Positions 26,349 through 34,231 of a stretch of 64,000 nt of DNA are shown piece after piece. Each line of letters opens with the position of its first letter. Position 1 is the first letter of the stretch. The stretch comes from Mycetocola saprophilus (GTDB lineage Bacteria; Actinomycetota; Actinomycetes; Actinomycetales; Microbacteriaceae). The DNA is taken from NCBI RefSeq assembly GCF_000718085.1, contig NZ_JOEC01000001.1, forward strand, positions 930,001 to 994,000, written 5' to 3'. The notes under the pieces are model-generated. The model searched no databases. It saw nothing but the letters and a program-made list of their open reading frames with translations, and was not told where the DNA came from. The position numbers were made by a program, and so were the translations under genes.

Positions 26349-27737
26349 GTGAAAAGACATCGGAGTCTCACACGAACAGCGGCTTTAGCCACAACCCTGA
26401 CCCTTGGCCTCGCCCTCACCGCCTGCGCCTCCAGCGGCGATAACGCGGGAGGCGGCGACGGAAAGTCGCTGACCCTCTGGACCTTCAAGCAGACCCACGC
26501 CACCGCCCTGGAAAAGACCGCCGAGGATTTCAAGGCCAAGACCGGGATCACGGTCAAGGTGCAGGCGATCACCCCGGATGACGCGTTTGTCACCAAGACT
26601 CAGGCCGCCGCCAAGACCGGTGACTTCCCCGACCTGCTCGAGGTCCACTCGCGCGGCGAGGACTTCACCTTCGGCGCGGCCGGGCTGTTGGAAAACCTGG
26701 CGGACAAGATCACCCCCGAGTGGGACAAGAACTACCTCGAATCCGTGCGCAACGAGGGCACCGTGACCGCGGCGGACTTCAAGTCCTCGCAGGAAACCGG
26801 GTCGAAAATCGCCGGCGTCGAGGAGGGGCAGCGCCTGAGCGTGCCGCTGACCATCGGCACCTTCGGCATCGTCTATGCCAACAAGGAGCGTCTGGCCGCC
26901 GCGGGCATCACCGAGGCCCCCAAGACCTGGGAGGAGTTCATCGCCGCCCTGGATGCAGTCAAGAAGACCAACCCCGACAACGGCGGCGTGACGATCGGGC
27001 TCAAGTCCCCCTCGACCGGCCTGGAATGGTTGATGCAGCCGATGGGCTTCGGTCAGCTGGGCAAGGGCCCGTTCGAAGCCCTGTTCACGGATGACAAGTC
27101 CAAGAACTGGAGCTCGGAGAACGGCACCAAGGTGCTCAGCGAGTACAACAAGATCACCCCGTACTGGATGCCGGGCTCGCAGACCCTCGACATCGACCAG
27201 GCCGACCTGAGCTTCGCCCAGGGCAAGTCCTCGTTCCTGGTGGGTGGCACCTTCACGCTCTCCTTCCTCAACCAGAACGGTTTTGACACCGAGAACCTGA
27301 TGACCTTCCCGGTCCCCCCGCCCGCCGACGGCGCGGTCAAGGATCTGGCGCTGGCTCCGTTCTCACTGACGGGACTCTCGCTGTCCTCCACATCCAAGAA
27401 CAAGGATGCGGCGCTCAAGTTCATGGAGTTCGTCTCCGAGCCCGACAACGCCAAGAAGTTCTCCACCAACGCCCTCGACCTCGCCCCGGTTGACCTCGGC
27501 GCGGACCCCTCCACGGAGGTCGGCCCGGTTCTCGGTGCGATGATGGCGGCGTTCGGCGAGGCCGGACCCAACACCTACAACCCGGGCAACACCTCCTACC
27601 GTCCCAACCAGTACGACCCGGGTGACGTGGGTGCGCTGCTGATGAACATGACCCCGCTCGCCCAGACCGATCCGGCGCAGACCGGGTCCAAGATGGCCGA
27701 GCTCATCGACTCCTACTGGGTCACCCAGAAGGGCTAA
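26349..27737 (+). CDS. CUT1 ABC transporter sugar-binding lipoprotein
   Basis: 462 residues. A signal peptide with lipobox LTAC (Cys26) predicts a membrane-anchored lipoprotein. The mature part fits the extracellular solute-binding family 1: SLTLWTFKQTHATALEKTAE, LSVPLTIGTFGIVYANKERL and GKSSFLVGGTF. The GTG start is preceded by a GCGAAAGG sequence. First gene of an operon with two permeases 3 bases and -1 base apart. Probably captures the oligosaccharide cleaved by the GH39 enzyme. Confidence 0.93.
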   Translation: MKRHRSLTRTAALATTLTLGLALTACASSGDNAGGGDGKSLTLWTFKQTHATALEKTAEDFKAKTGITVKVQAITPDDAFVTKTQAAAKTGDFPDLLEVHSRGEDFTFGAAGLLENLADKITPEWDKNYLESVRNEGTVTAADFKSSQETGSKIAGVEEGQRLSVPLTIGTFGIVYANKERLAAAGITEAPKTWEEFIAALDAVKKTNPDNGGVTIGLKSPSTGLEWLMQPMGFGQLGKGPFEALFTDDKSKNWSSENGTKVLSEYNKITPYWMPGSQTLDIDQADLSFAQGKSSFLVGGTFTLSFLNQNGFDTENLMTFPVPPPADGAVKDLALAPFSLTGLSLSSTSKNKDAALKFMEFVSEPDNAKKFSTNALDLAPVDLGADPSTEVGPVLGAMMAAFGEAGPNTYNPGNTSYRPNQYDPGDVGALLMNMTPLAQTDPAQTGSKMAELIDSYWVTQKG

Positions 27738-27740
27738 GCA

Positions 27741-28886
27741 ATGACCAGCCACGTTACTCCCGACTCCGCACTGCGCGGGGTCGGGGGTGACGGGGACCAG
27801 AACGGTCCCCGCCACTCCCCCCACACCGCGGCGGCCACCTCGTCGCCGCCCGCGACGGACGCCACCGCTCTCGCCGCCACTCCGGCATCCGCCACGGCTG
27901 CCGCGTCGAACTCCGCGCAGAAATTCGCTCAGAAATCCGCTCGGGGTTCCGCTTCGGGCCCGGCTAAGACGCGGCGCCCCCGCATCCGCTACAACCGCAC
28001 CGAATCCCGCTGGGGCTACGCCTTTGTGGCCCCCGCCCTGATCCTGTTTGCGATCATGGGTGTGTATACGATCGGCTACGGCCTGGCGCTGAGCTTCGCC
28101 CGCTGGAACGGCTTTAGTCCCAACTGGGAATGGGTCGGCTTCCAGAACTTCACCGACCTTCTCTTCGGCAGCAAGACGTATGCACCCCGCGTGCAGGCGG
28201 CGGCCCTGAACACCCTGTGGGTGTGTATCGCGGTACCGGTGCTGACCATCGCGGTGAGCTTTCCGTTGGCCATCATCCTGAACTCGGCCAAGCGATTCCA
28301 GGGCATCCTGCGCTCGGTCTACTTTGTGCCCTACGTCACCACCGGCATCGCCGTATACCTGGCGTGGCAGTACATCCTGGAGCCCAACGGGGCGATCAAC
28401 GGCCTGCTCAGGGTGCTGGGACTCGGGTCCCTGACCCAGCCGCAGGGCTTTCTCGGCAACCCCGATACCGCCCTGCCCACGCTGATCATCGTGCTGGTCT
28501 GGTCGGCGGTCCCGGTGGCCATGCTGCTCTACCTCACCGGTTTGCAGTCCCTGGACACCTCGGTGTTTGAGGCCGCCACACTCGACGGCGCGGGATGGTG
28601 GCGCACCAATACGTCGATCGTCTGGCCGCTGCTGCGTGCCACCACCGGCATCGTGTTCCTGCTGAACCTGCGCGATGCGCTGCAGGGCTTCCAAATCTTC
28701 CTGATCATGACCAACGGCGGGCCGGGCAACCACACCAACGTGCTAGGCCTGGAAACCTACCGCCTGGCGTTCCTGTCCGAGCTCTCCCCCACCCTGGGCT
28801 TGGCCAGCGCCCTCGGCTGGATGCTGTTCCTCGCCGCGCTCGCGATCGCCCTGATCAACCAACGACTCGAGAAGAGGGCCCAGTAG
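27741..28886 (+). CDS. CUT1 ABC sugar permease (MalF-like)
   Basis: 381 residues with six hydrophobic helices from about residue 95 onward. The cytoplasmic coupling loop reads EAATLDGAGWWRTNTSIVWP, the EAA motif that docks the ATPase. It is longer than usual because of a roughly 75-residue Ala/Ser/Thr-rich tail before RIRYNRTESRWGYAF, so a start further in cannot be excluded. It begins 3 bases after the binding-protein stop. Confidence 0.92.
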   Translation: MTSHVTPDSALRGVGGDGDQNGPRHSPHTAAATSSPPATDATALAATPASATAAASNSAQKFAQKSARGSASGPAKTRRPRIRYNRTESRWGYAFVAPALILFAIMGVYTIGYGLALSFARWNGFSPNWEWVGFQNFTDLLFGSKTYAPRVQAAALNTLWVCIAVPVLTIAVSFPLAIILNSAKRFQGILRSVYFVPYVTTGIAVYLAWQYILEPNGAINGLLRVLGLGSLTQPQGFLGNPDTALPTLIIVLVWSAVPVAMLLYLTGLQSLDTSVFEAATLDGAGWWRTNTSIVWPLLRATTGIVFLLNLRDALQGFQIFLIMTNGGPGNHTNVLGLETYRLAFLSELSPTLGLASALGWMLFLAALAIALINQRLEKRAQ

Positions 28887-29788
28887 TGGTAGACCTCGCC
28901 CCCGCGCCCAGCGCGCGAAAAGCCCCCGCATCCTCGCCCTATACCCCCAAACCCTGGTACACCCGACTGTTTAACCTCAGCGGGAAAACCGTGGTGGGTC
29001 TGGTGCTTGGACTCTACGCGGTGGTCAGCCTGTATCCGTTTGCCTATATGGTCTCGGCGGCCTTCAAAACCACCGAGGAGGTCAACGCCGGCAACAACCT
29101 GATCCCGGCCAATCCCACCCTCGACACCCTGATCGACACCTGGAATCGGCTGCACTTCTTCGACTATTTCCTGAACAGCCTCTGGGTCACCGGGGCCACG
29201 ACCCTCGGCGTGATCGTCATCTACTCCTGCGCCGCCTACGCCTTCTCGGTGCTGCGCTTCCGCGGCAAGACGCTGCTGTTCCGACTGTTCCTGGTGCTGC
29301 TGTTTGTGCCAGGCGTGGTCACCCTGCTGCCGGTGGTGATGTTGGAAAACGAGATGGGCATTCTGGGGACGCACCTGGGCCTGATCCTGCCCTTCATCAA
29401 CGGATCGGCCCCGCTGGCGATCCTGCTGCTGACAAACGCGTTCAACGCGGTCCCCGGGGACCTGCGCGAGGCCGCCCGTGTGGACGGTGCCGGGGAGCTG
29501 CGCATTTTCTCGCGGATCTACCTGCCGCTGGCGCGGCCCGCACTGATCACCATCGCGCTGCTCACCGCGATCCCCACCTGGAATGAGTATCAGCTGACCC
29601 GCGTCTCGCTGAACGATCCGACTCGCTACACCCTGCCCATTGCCCTACAAAGCCTGCAACAGGGCGACACTGTTCAGTACAACACGCTCATGGCCGCGGC
29701 CCTGATCGTGGTGATTCCGATCATCATCCTGTTCTTCAGTCTGCAGCGCTACTTCGTGAACGGCCTCGTCGGGGCCGTGAAAGGTTAG
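28886..29788 (+). CDS. CUT1 ABC sugar permease (MalG-like)
   Basis: 300 residues, six helices and the EAA loop (EAARVDGAGELRIFSRIYLP). The GTG start shares its first base with the preceding TAG stop (TAGTG), a one-base overlap that implies translational coupling. A longer open frame to 28595 overlaps the previous gene and is not credible. No ATPase gene accompanies this pair, so a shared MsmK/MalK-type ATPase encoded elsewhere is expected. Confidence 0.93.
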   Translation: MVDLAPAPSARKAPASSPYTPKPWYTRLFNLSGKTVVGLVLGLYAVVSLYPFAYMVSAAFKTTEEVNAGNNLIPANPTLDTLIDTWNRLHFFDYFLNSLWVTGATTLGVIVIYSCAAYAFSVLRFRGKTLLFRLFLVLLFVPGVVTLLPVVMLENEMGILGTHLGLILPFINGSAPLAILLLTNAFNAVPGDLREAARVDGAGELRIFSRIYLPLARPALITIALLTAIPTWNEYQLTRVSLNDPTRYTLPIALQSLQQGDTVQYNTLMAAALIVVIPIIILFFSLQRYFVNGLVGAVKG

Positions 29789-29796
29789 GAACCTTC

Positions 29797-30666
29797 GTGA
29801 ATACCATCTCCCCCACCCTCGTGATCACCGGTGCGGCCGGCGGGATCGGCGGTCCGGTCGCCCGGGCCGCCCTCGACGCCGGCTACCGGGTGATCGCCGC
29901 AGATCAGGCCCCGTTCGAACTGCCCGGCGCGGCCGCCACCCTGGTGGGCGACCTGCGCGACCAGGCGGTCGTGGATGCGGTGTTTGACGCCGCCGGGCCC
30001 GATGTCTATGCGGTGCTGCACCTGGCCGCGATCCCCTCACCCGGTCAGTTTGATGATCATGACACCCTGGTGCGCAACGTGTCCTCGGCCTACCGGGTGA
30101 TCGGCACAGCCGGCGAGCACGGCGTCCGCCGGATCGTCGCGGTCTCCAGCGCCTCGGCCGTGGGCTTCGCCTGGGCCGACCGTGATCTGACCCCGGACTA
30201 CCTGCCGGTGGATGAGGACCATCCGATCGTTGCCGTGGATACCTACGGCCTCTCCAAGGTGTTCATGGAGCAGATTGCCGCGTTTACCCACCGCCGCTGG
30301 CAGGTGCCGACCATCACGCTGCGCTTCCCATTTGTGGGCACCGGCGAGCGCCTGCGGTACCGCCTGGACGAGATGGCACAGTCCCCGGCAACGGGCAGTC
30401 GCGACCTCTGGGCGTGGCTGGACACCCGGGATGCGGTGACGGCGATTCTGCGTTCGGCGGAGGTGCCCTTCGAGGGGGCCGAGGTGCTTAACATCAGCGC
30501 ACCGGACACCATGTCTCCCTGGCCCACGCGAGAAATCGTCGCGGCGGCCTTCCCGAGCCTGACGGTCCCGGACCGGGTCGGCGAATACGGCGGACTCTAC
30601 GACACCACCCGAGCCGCAGAACTGCTGGGCCTCACCGAGTATCACGGCTGGCGTGCCGGTGCCTAG
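29797..30666 (+). CDS. Extended SDR, NAD-dependent epimerase/dehydrogenase (uronate-dehydrogenase-like)
   Basis: 289 residues with the Rossmann motif TGAAGGIGG at the N-terminus, SSASAVGF for the catalytic Ser region and YGLSK (YxxxK) as active-site pair. VLHLAAIPSPGQFDDHDTL resembles uronate dehydrogenases, which oxidise glucuronate or galacturonate to the aldaric lactone, but NDP-sugar epimerases share many features. It starts 9 bases after the permease stop, with AGGAACC upstream. Its company with the ManD-like gene supports a role in hexuronate handling (inference). Confidence 0.82.
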   Translation: MNTISPTLVITGAAGGIGGPVARAALDAGYRVIAADQAPFELPGAAATLVGDLRDQAVVDAVFDAAGPDVYAVLHLAAIPSPGQFDDHDTLVRNVSSAYRVIGTAGEHGVRRIVAVSSASAVGFAWADRDLTPDYLPVDEDHPIVAVDTYGLSKVFMEQIAAFTHRRWQVPTITLRFPFVGTGERLRYRLDEMAQSPATGSRDLWAWLDTRDAVTAILRSAEVPFEGAEVLNISAPDTMSPWPTREIVAAAFPSLTVPDRVGEYGGLYDTTRAAELLGLTEYHGWRAGA

Positions 30667-31558
30667 CGCGCCGGCCCTCGACTCCACAGGGGTATCTCAG
30701 GCTCCGGATTCGCACACCCTGGTTTCCCTCACCCGGGACTCGCTCGGCGCACAAATCGATCCGATCGGGGCGCGCCTGGACTCGCTGATCTATTCCCAAG
30801 ACGGCGGCGATCCGGTCGAGCTGCTCTACCGACGTGAGCCCGAGCCGGACCTGCCCACGGATGCACCGGGGTCCAACGGGCAGTGGCACCGACGCTATGC
30901 CGGCGGCTGGCACACCCTGGTCCCGCACTCCGGAGATGAGCGCAGAGTGGACGGGATCGCCCAGCCCTTCCACGGGGAGGCAGCCTGGAAAACCTGGCGG
31001 GTTTCAGCGGCGACCACTGCCCAGGGCTCGGCAGCGCGGGTGCACGCGAGCGTGACGCTGGACACGGTTCCGATACTACTCGAACGTGTGTTCGAACTAA
31101 TCGACACCACACTGCGGATCACCCAGCGCGCAACCAACCTCGGCGAGCGCCCGCAGCCGATCAGCTGGGCCGAACACCCGGCGTTTGCACCACCACTGGT
31201 GGGACCGGGGCTCGGCATCACGCTCGGCGAGAGCGTGCTCCCGCTGCACATCCCCGCGCCGCCGGAGACCCACGGGGCGTTTGCCGCGTATCCGTGCGGC
31301 GCCATCGGACGTGCGGTCCTGGATAATCCGGTATCCGGACTGCGCGCCACGCTGGAGTGGGATGCCGAGCTGTTCCCCTATGCGTTCATCTGGCAGGAGC
31401 ACCGGGCATCGCAGGGCTCCCCCTGGCATGGGATCGCAGACGTTCTGGCGGTCGAGCCCTCGGTGCGTCCCTACGATCCCGAGGATGAGCGTCTGGGCCC
31501 GCTGGTCATCGCGCCGGGCGACACCATCGCCACCACCTTCACGCTGACCCTGGCCTAG
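30653..31558 (+). CDS. Aldose-1-epimerase-like (galactose mutarotase superfamily) protein
   Basis: About 301 residues, beta-rich throughout. SWAEHPAFAPPLVGPG looks like the catalytic-His region of mutarotase-fold proteins, and WDAELFPYAFIWQEHRA and LAVEPSVRPYD like the later strands with a Glu. The best fit is the aldose 1-epimerase/DUF4432 type group, which interconverts sugar anomers. The GTG start lies inside the end of the previous gene (14-base overlap) with no RBS of its own, so expression is coupled; GTG at 30659 is equally possible. Last gene of the operon, followed by a terminator. Exact substrate unknown. Confidence 0.75.
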   Translation: MPVPSAPALDSTGVSQAPDSHTLVSLTRDSLGAQIDPIGARLDSLIYSQDGGDPVELLYRREPEPDLPTDAPGSNGQWHRRYAGGWHTLVPHSGDERRVDGIAQPFHGEAAWKTWRVSAATTAQGSAARVHASVTLDTVPILLERVFELIDTTLRITQRATNLGERPQPISWAEHPAFAPPLVGPGLGITLGESVLPLHIPAPPETHGAFAAYPCGAIGRAVLDNPVSGLRATLEWDAELFPYAFIWQEHRASQGSPWHGIADVLAVEPSVRPYDPEDERLGPLVIAPGDTIATTFTLTLA

Positions 31559-31562
31559 GCAG

Positions 31563-31600
31563 CAAACGGACGGCACCCCGCTCGGGATGCCGTCCGTTTG
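31563..31600. terminator. Terminator at the end of the sugar operon
   Basis: A 13-bp perfect stem (CAAACGGACGGCA and complement) around a GC-rich 12-base loop, followed by TGTGGG. It lies between the operon and a convergent gene, so it may act both ways. Confidence 0.75.
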
Positions 31601-31613
31601 TGTGGGCGCGGGT

Positions 31614-32210
31614 TTACCAGCCGGCGCGGAAGATCTGTCCGGTCTGCTCCCCGGCGACCGAGCGCAGGACCCACTGGGCAACCTGCGCCGCGGGGATCTG
31701 TTCGAAACCACGGAACGCTTCGTGATACCGCACGGACTCGGTAACCACGGTGGGGCTCACGGCGTTCAGCCGAATTCCCCGGGGCAGCTGGGGGGCAGCG
31801 CCCACCACAAATCCGTTTACGGCCGAGTTGATGGAGGATGCCGCAGCCGAGCCCGGCACGGGGTGGTCGCTGAGAATCCCGCTCACCAGGGTGAACGAGC
31901 CCCCGTCGACCACGTGCGCCACCCCGCGCTGCACGGCCTCAACCTGACCGAGGAACTTCGAGGTGAATCCCGTCTGGAAATCTTCTCGCGACAGCTCGGC
32001 CAACGGGGCAAATGGAACGGCACCCGAGAGCACCACCACCGCTTCAAACGGATCATGGTTGGCAAATAGCGCGTCCAGGGTCTCCGGTTCGGTGAGATTC
32101 ACCGAGGGATCGGTGGAACGGCTGACGCCCAACACATCATAGTGCGCACTCAGTGCGGATACGGTAGCGCGACCAAGTTCGCCGGTTGCACCGATTACCA
32201 AAACCGTCAT
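31614..32210 (-). CDS. Atypical short-chain dehydrogenase-like protein
   Basis: 198 residues. The N-terminus has the NAD(P)-binding TVLVIGATGELGRATVSAL. The catalytic YxxxK of classical SDRs is absent: the corresponding stretch is GSAAASSINSAVNGFVVGAA, with Ala and Asn in the Tyr and Lys positions. LPRGIRLNAVSPTVVTES is the usual SDR motif after it. I recall this variant in a group of about 200-residue actinobacterial and proteobacterial proteins, so it looks like a family property, not local decay. GGAAGGA precedes the ATG at 32210. Function unknown; catalysis without the Tyr is doubtful. Confidence 0.83.
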   Translation of the reverse strand: MTVLVIGATGELGRATVSALSAHYDVLGVSRSTDPSVNLTEPETLDALFANHDPFEAVVVLSGAVPFAPLAELSREDFQTGFTSKFLGQVEAVQRGVAHVVDGGSFTLVSGILSDHPVPGSAAASSINSAVNGFVVGAAPQLPRGIRLNAVSPTVVTESVRYHEAFRGFEQIPAAQVAQWVLRSVAGEQTGQIFRAGW

Positions 32211-32286
32211 CAGTATTCCTTCCATTGCCGTGCAGCCTTGTGCGCACGTGGTCATTACAACCGAAATGCGGCCGAGATATTCCGGA

Positions 32287-32652
32287 CTATGCCACGGCGT
32301 CGTACCGTTCCCGGGCGTCCTGCACGCCGCCCATGTGCTCGCGCGCCCAGTCCTCCAGCGCGCGCAGCGGCTCCTGCAGGGTTTCCCCCACCGGGGTCAG
32401 CGCGTACTCCACCCGCGGGGGCATCTCGGCATACACGGTGCGTCGCACCAGGCCGTCGCGCTCCAGGCCGCGCAGGGTCTGGGTGAGCATTTTTTGCGAG
32501 ACCCCGTCCACCCGGCGCGAGATCTCCCCGAACCGGCGCGGTCCCTCGCCCAGCGCCCCGACAATGAGCACCGTCCAGCGATCGCCGATCCGATCCAGGA
32601 GCCGGCGCGTGGGGCAGTTTCGATCGTAGGGATCCATTGCCAACTGCGTCAT
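32287..32652 (-). CDS. HxlR-family winged-helix transcriptional regulator
   Basis: About 121 residues with the HxlR signature: DPYDRNCPTRRLLDRIGDRW (including the single N-terminal Cys found in redox-sensing members such as YodB), then RRFGEISRRVDGVSQKMLTQ as recognition helices and LTPVGETLQEPL. The ATG at 32652 has GAGAAG close upstream; 32664 and 32637 are alternatives. Divergent from the NmrA-like oxidoreductase gene, which it probably controls in response to electrophiles or redox change (inference from family). Confidence 0.91.
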   Translation of the reverse strand: MTQLAMDPYDRNCPTRRLLDRIGDRWTVLIVGALGEGPRRFGEISRRVDGVSQKMLTQTLRGLERDGLVRRTVYAEMPPRVEYALTPVGETLQEPLRALEDWAREHMGGVQDARERYDAVA

Positions 32653-32690
32653 TTTTCTTCTCATTTCGCCGAAAATGCATGGTTACCGCA

Positions 32691-32702
32691 AAGTGCCTAC
32701 TT
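32691..32702. promoter_or_regulatory. Candidate operator between HxlR and oxidoreductase genes
   Basis: AAGTGCCTACTT is an inverted repeat (AAGT, 4 bases, ACTT) in the 125-base divergent gap. HxlR proteins often bind ACTT-type half-sites, and its position fits control of both genes. The evidence is limited to symmetry and location. Confidence 0.35.
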
Positions 32703-32777
32703 CACAGGGTCGCTTTACTCTCTTATCGTAACTAATGCGACGCCGAATACGGGGTACGCACACTGAAAGGACACACA

Positions 32778-33422
32778 ATGACTCAGATCTCCATCCTCGG
32801 CGGCACCGGATACGCCGGATCCCACATTGCCCGCGAGGCGATTGCGCGTGGACTGTCGGTGCGCGCCTTCTCCCGCAGCCTGCCCGAGTCTCCGATCGAG
32901 GGCGTGGACTATGTGACCGGCGACGTCCAGGATCCCGCAACCCTGACCTCGGCCCTCTCGGGTGCCGACGCCGTCGTGGTTGCCCTCTCCCCGCGTGGCG
33001 GACAGGAGGGGAAGGTTGCCCCGCTAATCGCGAAGCTGGCAGCCGAGGCCGAAGCCGCGAACGTGCGGGTGGGTGTCGTGGGCGGCGCCGGATCGCTCCT
33101 GGTTGCCCCGGACGGACCGCGCGTGGTGGACACCCCCGATTTCCCCGAGGCCGTCAAGCCCGAGGCCTTCGAGATGGGCGAGGCGCTGGAGCACCTGCGC
33201 ACCACCCCCGAGACCCTGGACTGGTTCTATGTCAGCCCGGCCGGTGGCTTCGGTGCCTGGGCCGAGGGTGAGAAGACTGGCAACTTCCGCGTGGGCGGCG
33301 ACATCCTGCTGGTCGACGCGGACGGCAAGTCGGAGATCTCCGGTGCCGACTTCGCCCAGGCGATCGTGGACGAGATTGTCACCCCCACCCACAAGCGCGC
33401 CCGCTTCACCGTCGCCTACTAG
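32778..33422 (+). CDS. NmrA-like NAD(P)-binding oxidoreductase
   Basis: 214 residues. The N-terminal Rossmann motif ISILGGTGYAGSHIA is followed by GVDYVTGDVQDPATL and VGVVGGAGSLLVAPDG, as in the NAD(P)H-binding (YwnB/NmrA) group of atypical SDRs. No catalytic YxxxK is visible, as usual for this group; some members reduce quinones or act as redox sensors. TGAAAGGACACACA precedes the ATG. Divergent from an HxlR regulator. Confidence 0.88.
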   Translation: MTQISILGGTGYAGSHIAREAIARGLSVRAFSRSLPESPIEGVDYVTGDVQDPATLTSALSGADAVVVALSPRGGQEGKVAPLIAKLAAEAEAANVRVGVVGGAGSLLVAPDGPRVVDTPDFPEAVKPEAFEMGEALEHLRTTPETLDWFYVSPAGGFGAWAEGEKTGNFRVGGDILLVDADGKSEISGADFAQAIVDEIVTPTHKRARFTVAY

Positions 33423-33433
33423 GCACGAAAACA

Positions 33434-33465
33434 CAAACGCACCCCGGGATTCCGGGGTGCGTTTG
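33434..33465. terminator. Terminator between the oxidoreductase and TetR genes
   Basis: CAAACGCACCCCGG and its complement form a 14-bp stem with loop GATT, followed by CATAT. The site lies between convergent genes and is probably bidirectional. Confidence 0.8.
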
Positions 33466-33478
33466 CATATGGTCCAAC

Positions 33479-34105
33479 CTAGGCGCGCAGCGAGTCCGGC
33501 AGCGCCTCGTCGGTAAAGAGCAGCGCGAGGAATGCACGCATGGTCTCGGGCACGCTGGCCCCGGGGACCTCGATCAGCCACTCCTGCTGGATGCCATCCC
33601 ACAGCGCCACCAGGGCGGTCGCCGCGAGCTCGGGGTCCACGCCCGGGCGCAGCTCGCCGGCGGCGGCATGGCGACGCAGCGCCCGCGCATAGCGGTCGCG
33701 CACCCGGACGAAGCGGTCGCGGAAGTATTCGCGCGCCGGGTGATCGTGGGTGGTCGCCTCCCCCACCAGGACCGCGTAGAGGGCGACGGGGTCGGGATTG
33801 TCCTCATTGGCGCGGGCAAGATCCACCACCATGGTCACGATGTCCGAGTCGCCCACCAGGTCGTCGCCGCGCTCATCACGATCGTGCAGCACTGCACGCA
33901 GAAGGGCCTCCTTCGTGGGAAAGTGGTGCAGGAGGCTGGACTGCCCCATCTCCGCACGATCCGCGATCTCCTGGAGGCTGCCGGAACGATACCCGCGCGC
34001 GGTGAATACCCAGGCGGCGGCGGCCAGAATCTGATTGCGTCGCTCGGCACTCTTGGCGTACGGGCCGCGCGGACCACGCTTCTTCGGGACAGTCATGACC
34101 CCCAT
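33479..34105 (-). CDS. TetR-family transcriptional regulator of the beta-galactoside operon
   Basis: About 208 residues. The N-terminal helix-turn-helix is clear (RRNQILAAAAWVFTARGYRS then LQEIADRAEMGQSSLLHHF), followed by an all-helical ligand-binding domain ending in WDGIQQEWLIEVPG, typical of TetR proteins with a TetR_C_6-like domain. GAGGG precedes the ATG at 34105; ATG at 34096 is possible. Divergent from a CUT1 transporter/beta-galactosidase operon with a palindrome between, so it probably represses that operon and itself. The ligand is unknown. TetR control of a sugar operon is less usual than LacI or ROK control. Confidence 0.88.
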   Translation of the reverse strand: MGVMTVPKKRGPRGPYAKSAERRNQILAAAAWVFTARGYRSGSLQEIADRAEMGQSSLLHHFPTKEALLRAVLHDRDERGDDLVGDSDIVTMVVDLARANEDNPDPVALYAVLVGEATTHDHPAREYFRDRFVRVRDRYARALRRHAAAGELRPGVDPELAATALVALWDGIQQEWLIEVPGASVPETMRAFLALLFTDEALPDSLRA

Positions 34106-34135
34106 GGTACAGCCCTCGCAAAAGTTTTTTGAACC

Positions 34136-34159
34136 AAAACCGTGTGTACGCTCGGTTTT
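34136..34159. promoter_or_regulatory. Inverted repeat between TetR and the sugar operon
   Basis: AAAACCG, 10 bases, CGGTTTT: a perfect 7-bp inverted repeat 31 bases from the TetR start and about 70 from the binding-protein start. TTAGTCT just after it could be a -10 element. Likely TetR operator, by position and symmetry. Confidence 0.6.
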
Positions 34160-34231
34160 AGTGTTAGTCTCGCTGCATCCCCCGAATTGGATACCCCATT
34201 CGACCCCAACCCACGACGATGTGGAGGCACC

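Noticed and set aside
30653..30666. Frameshift joining the SDR and epimerase-like genes
   Set aside because: Both proteins have complete, separate folds; a 14-base overlap is normal translational coupling.
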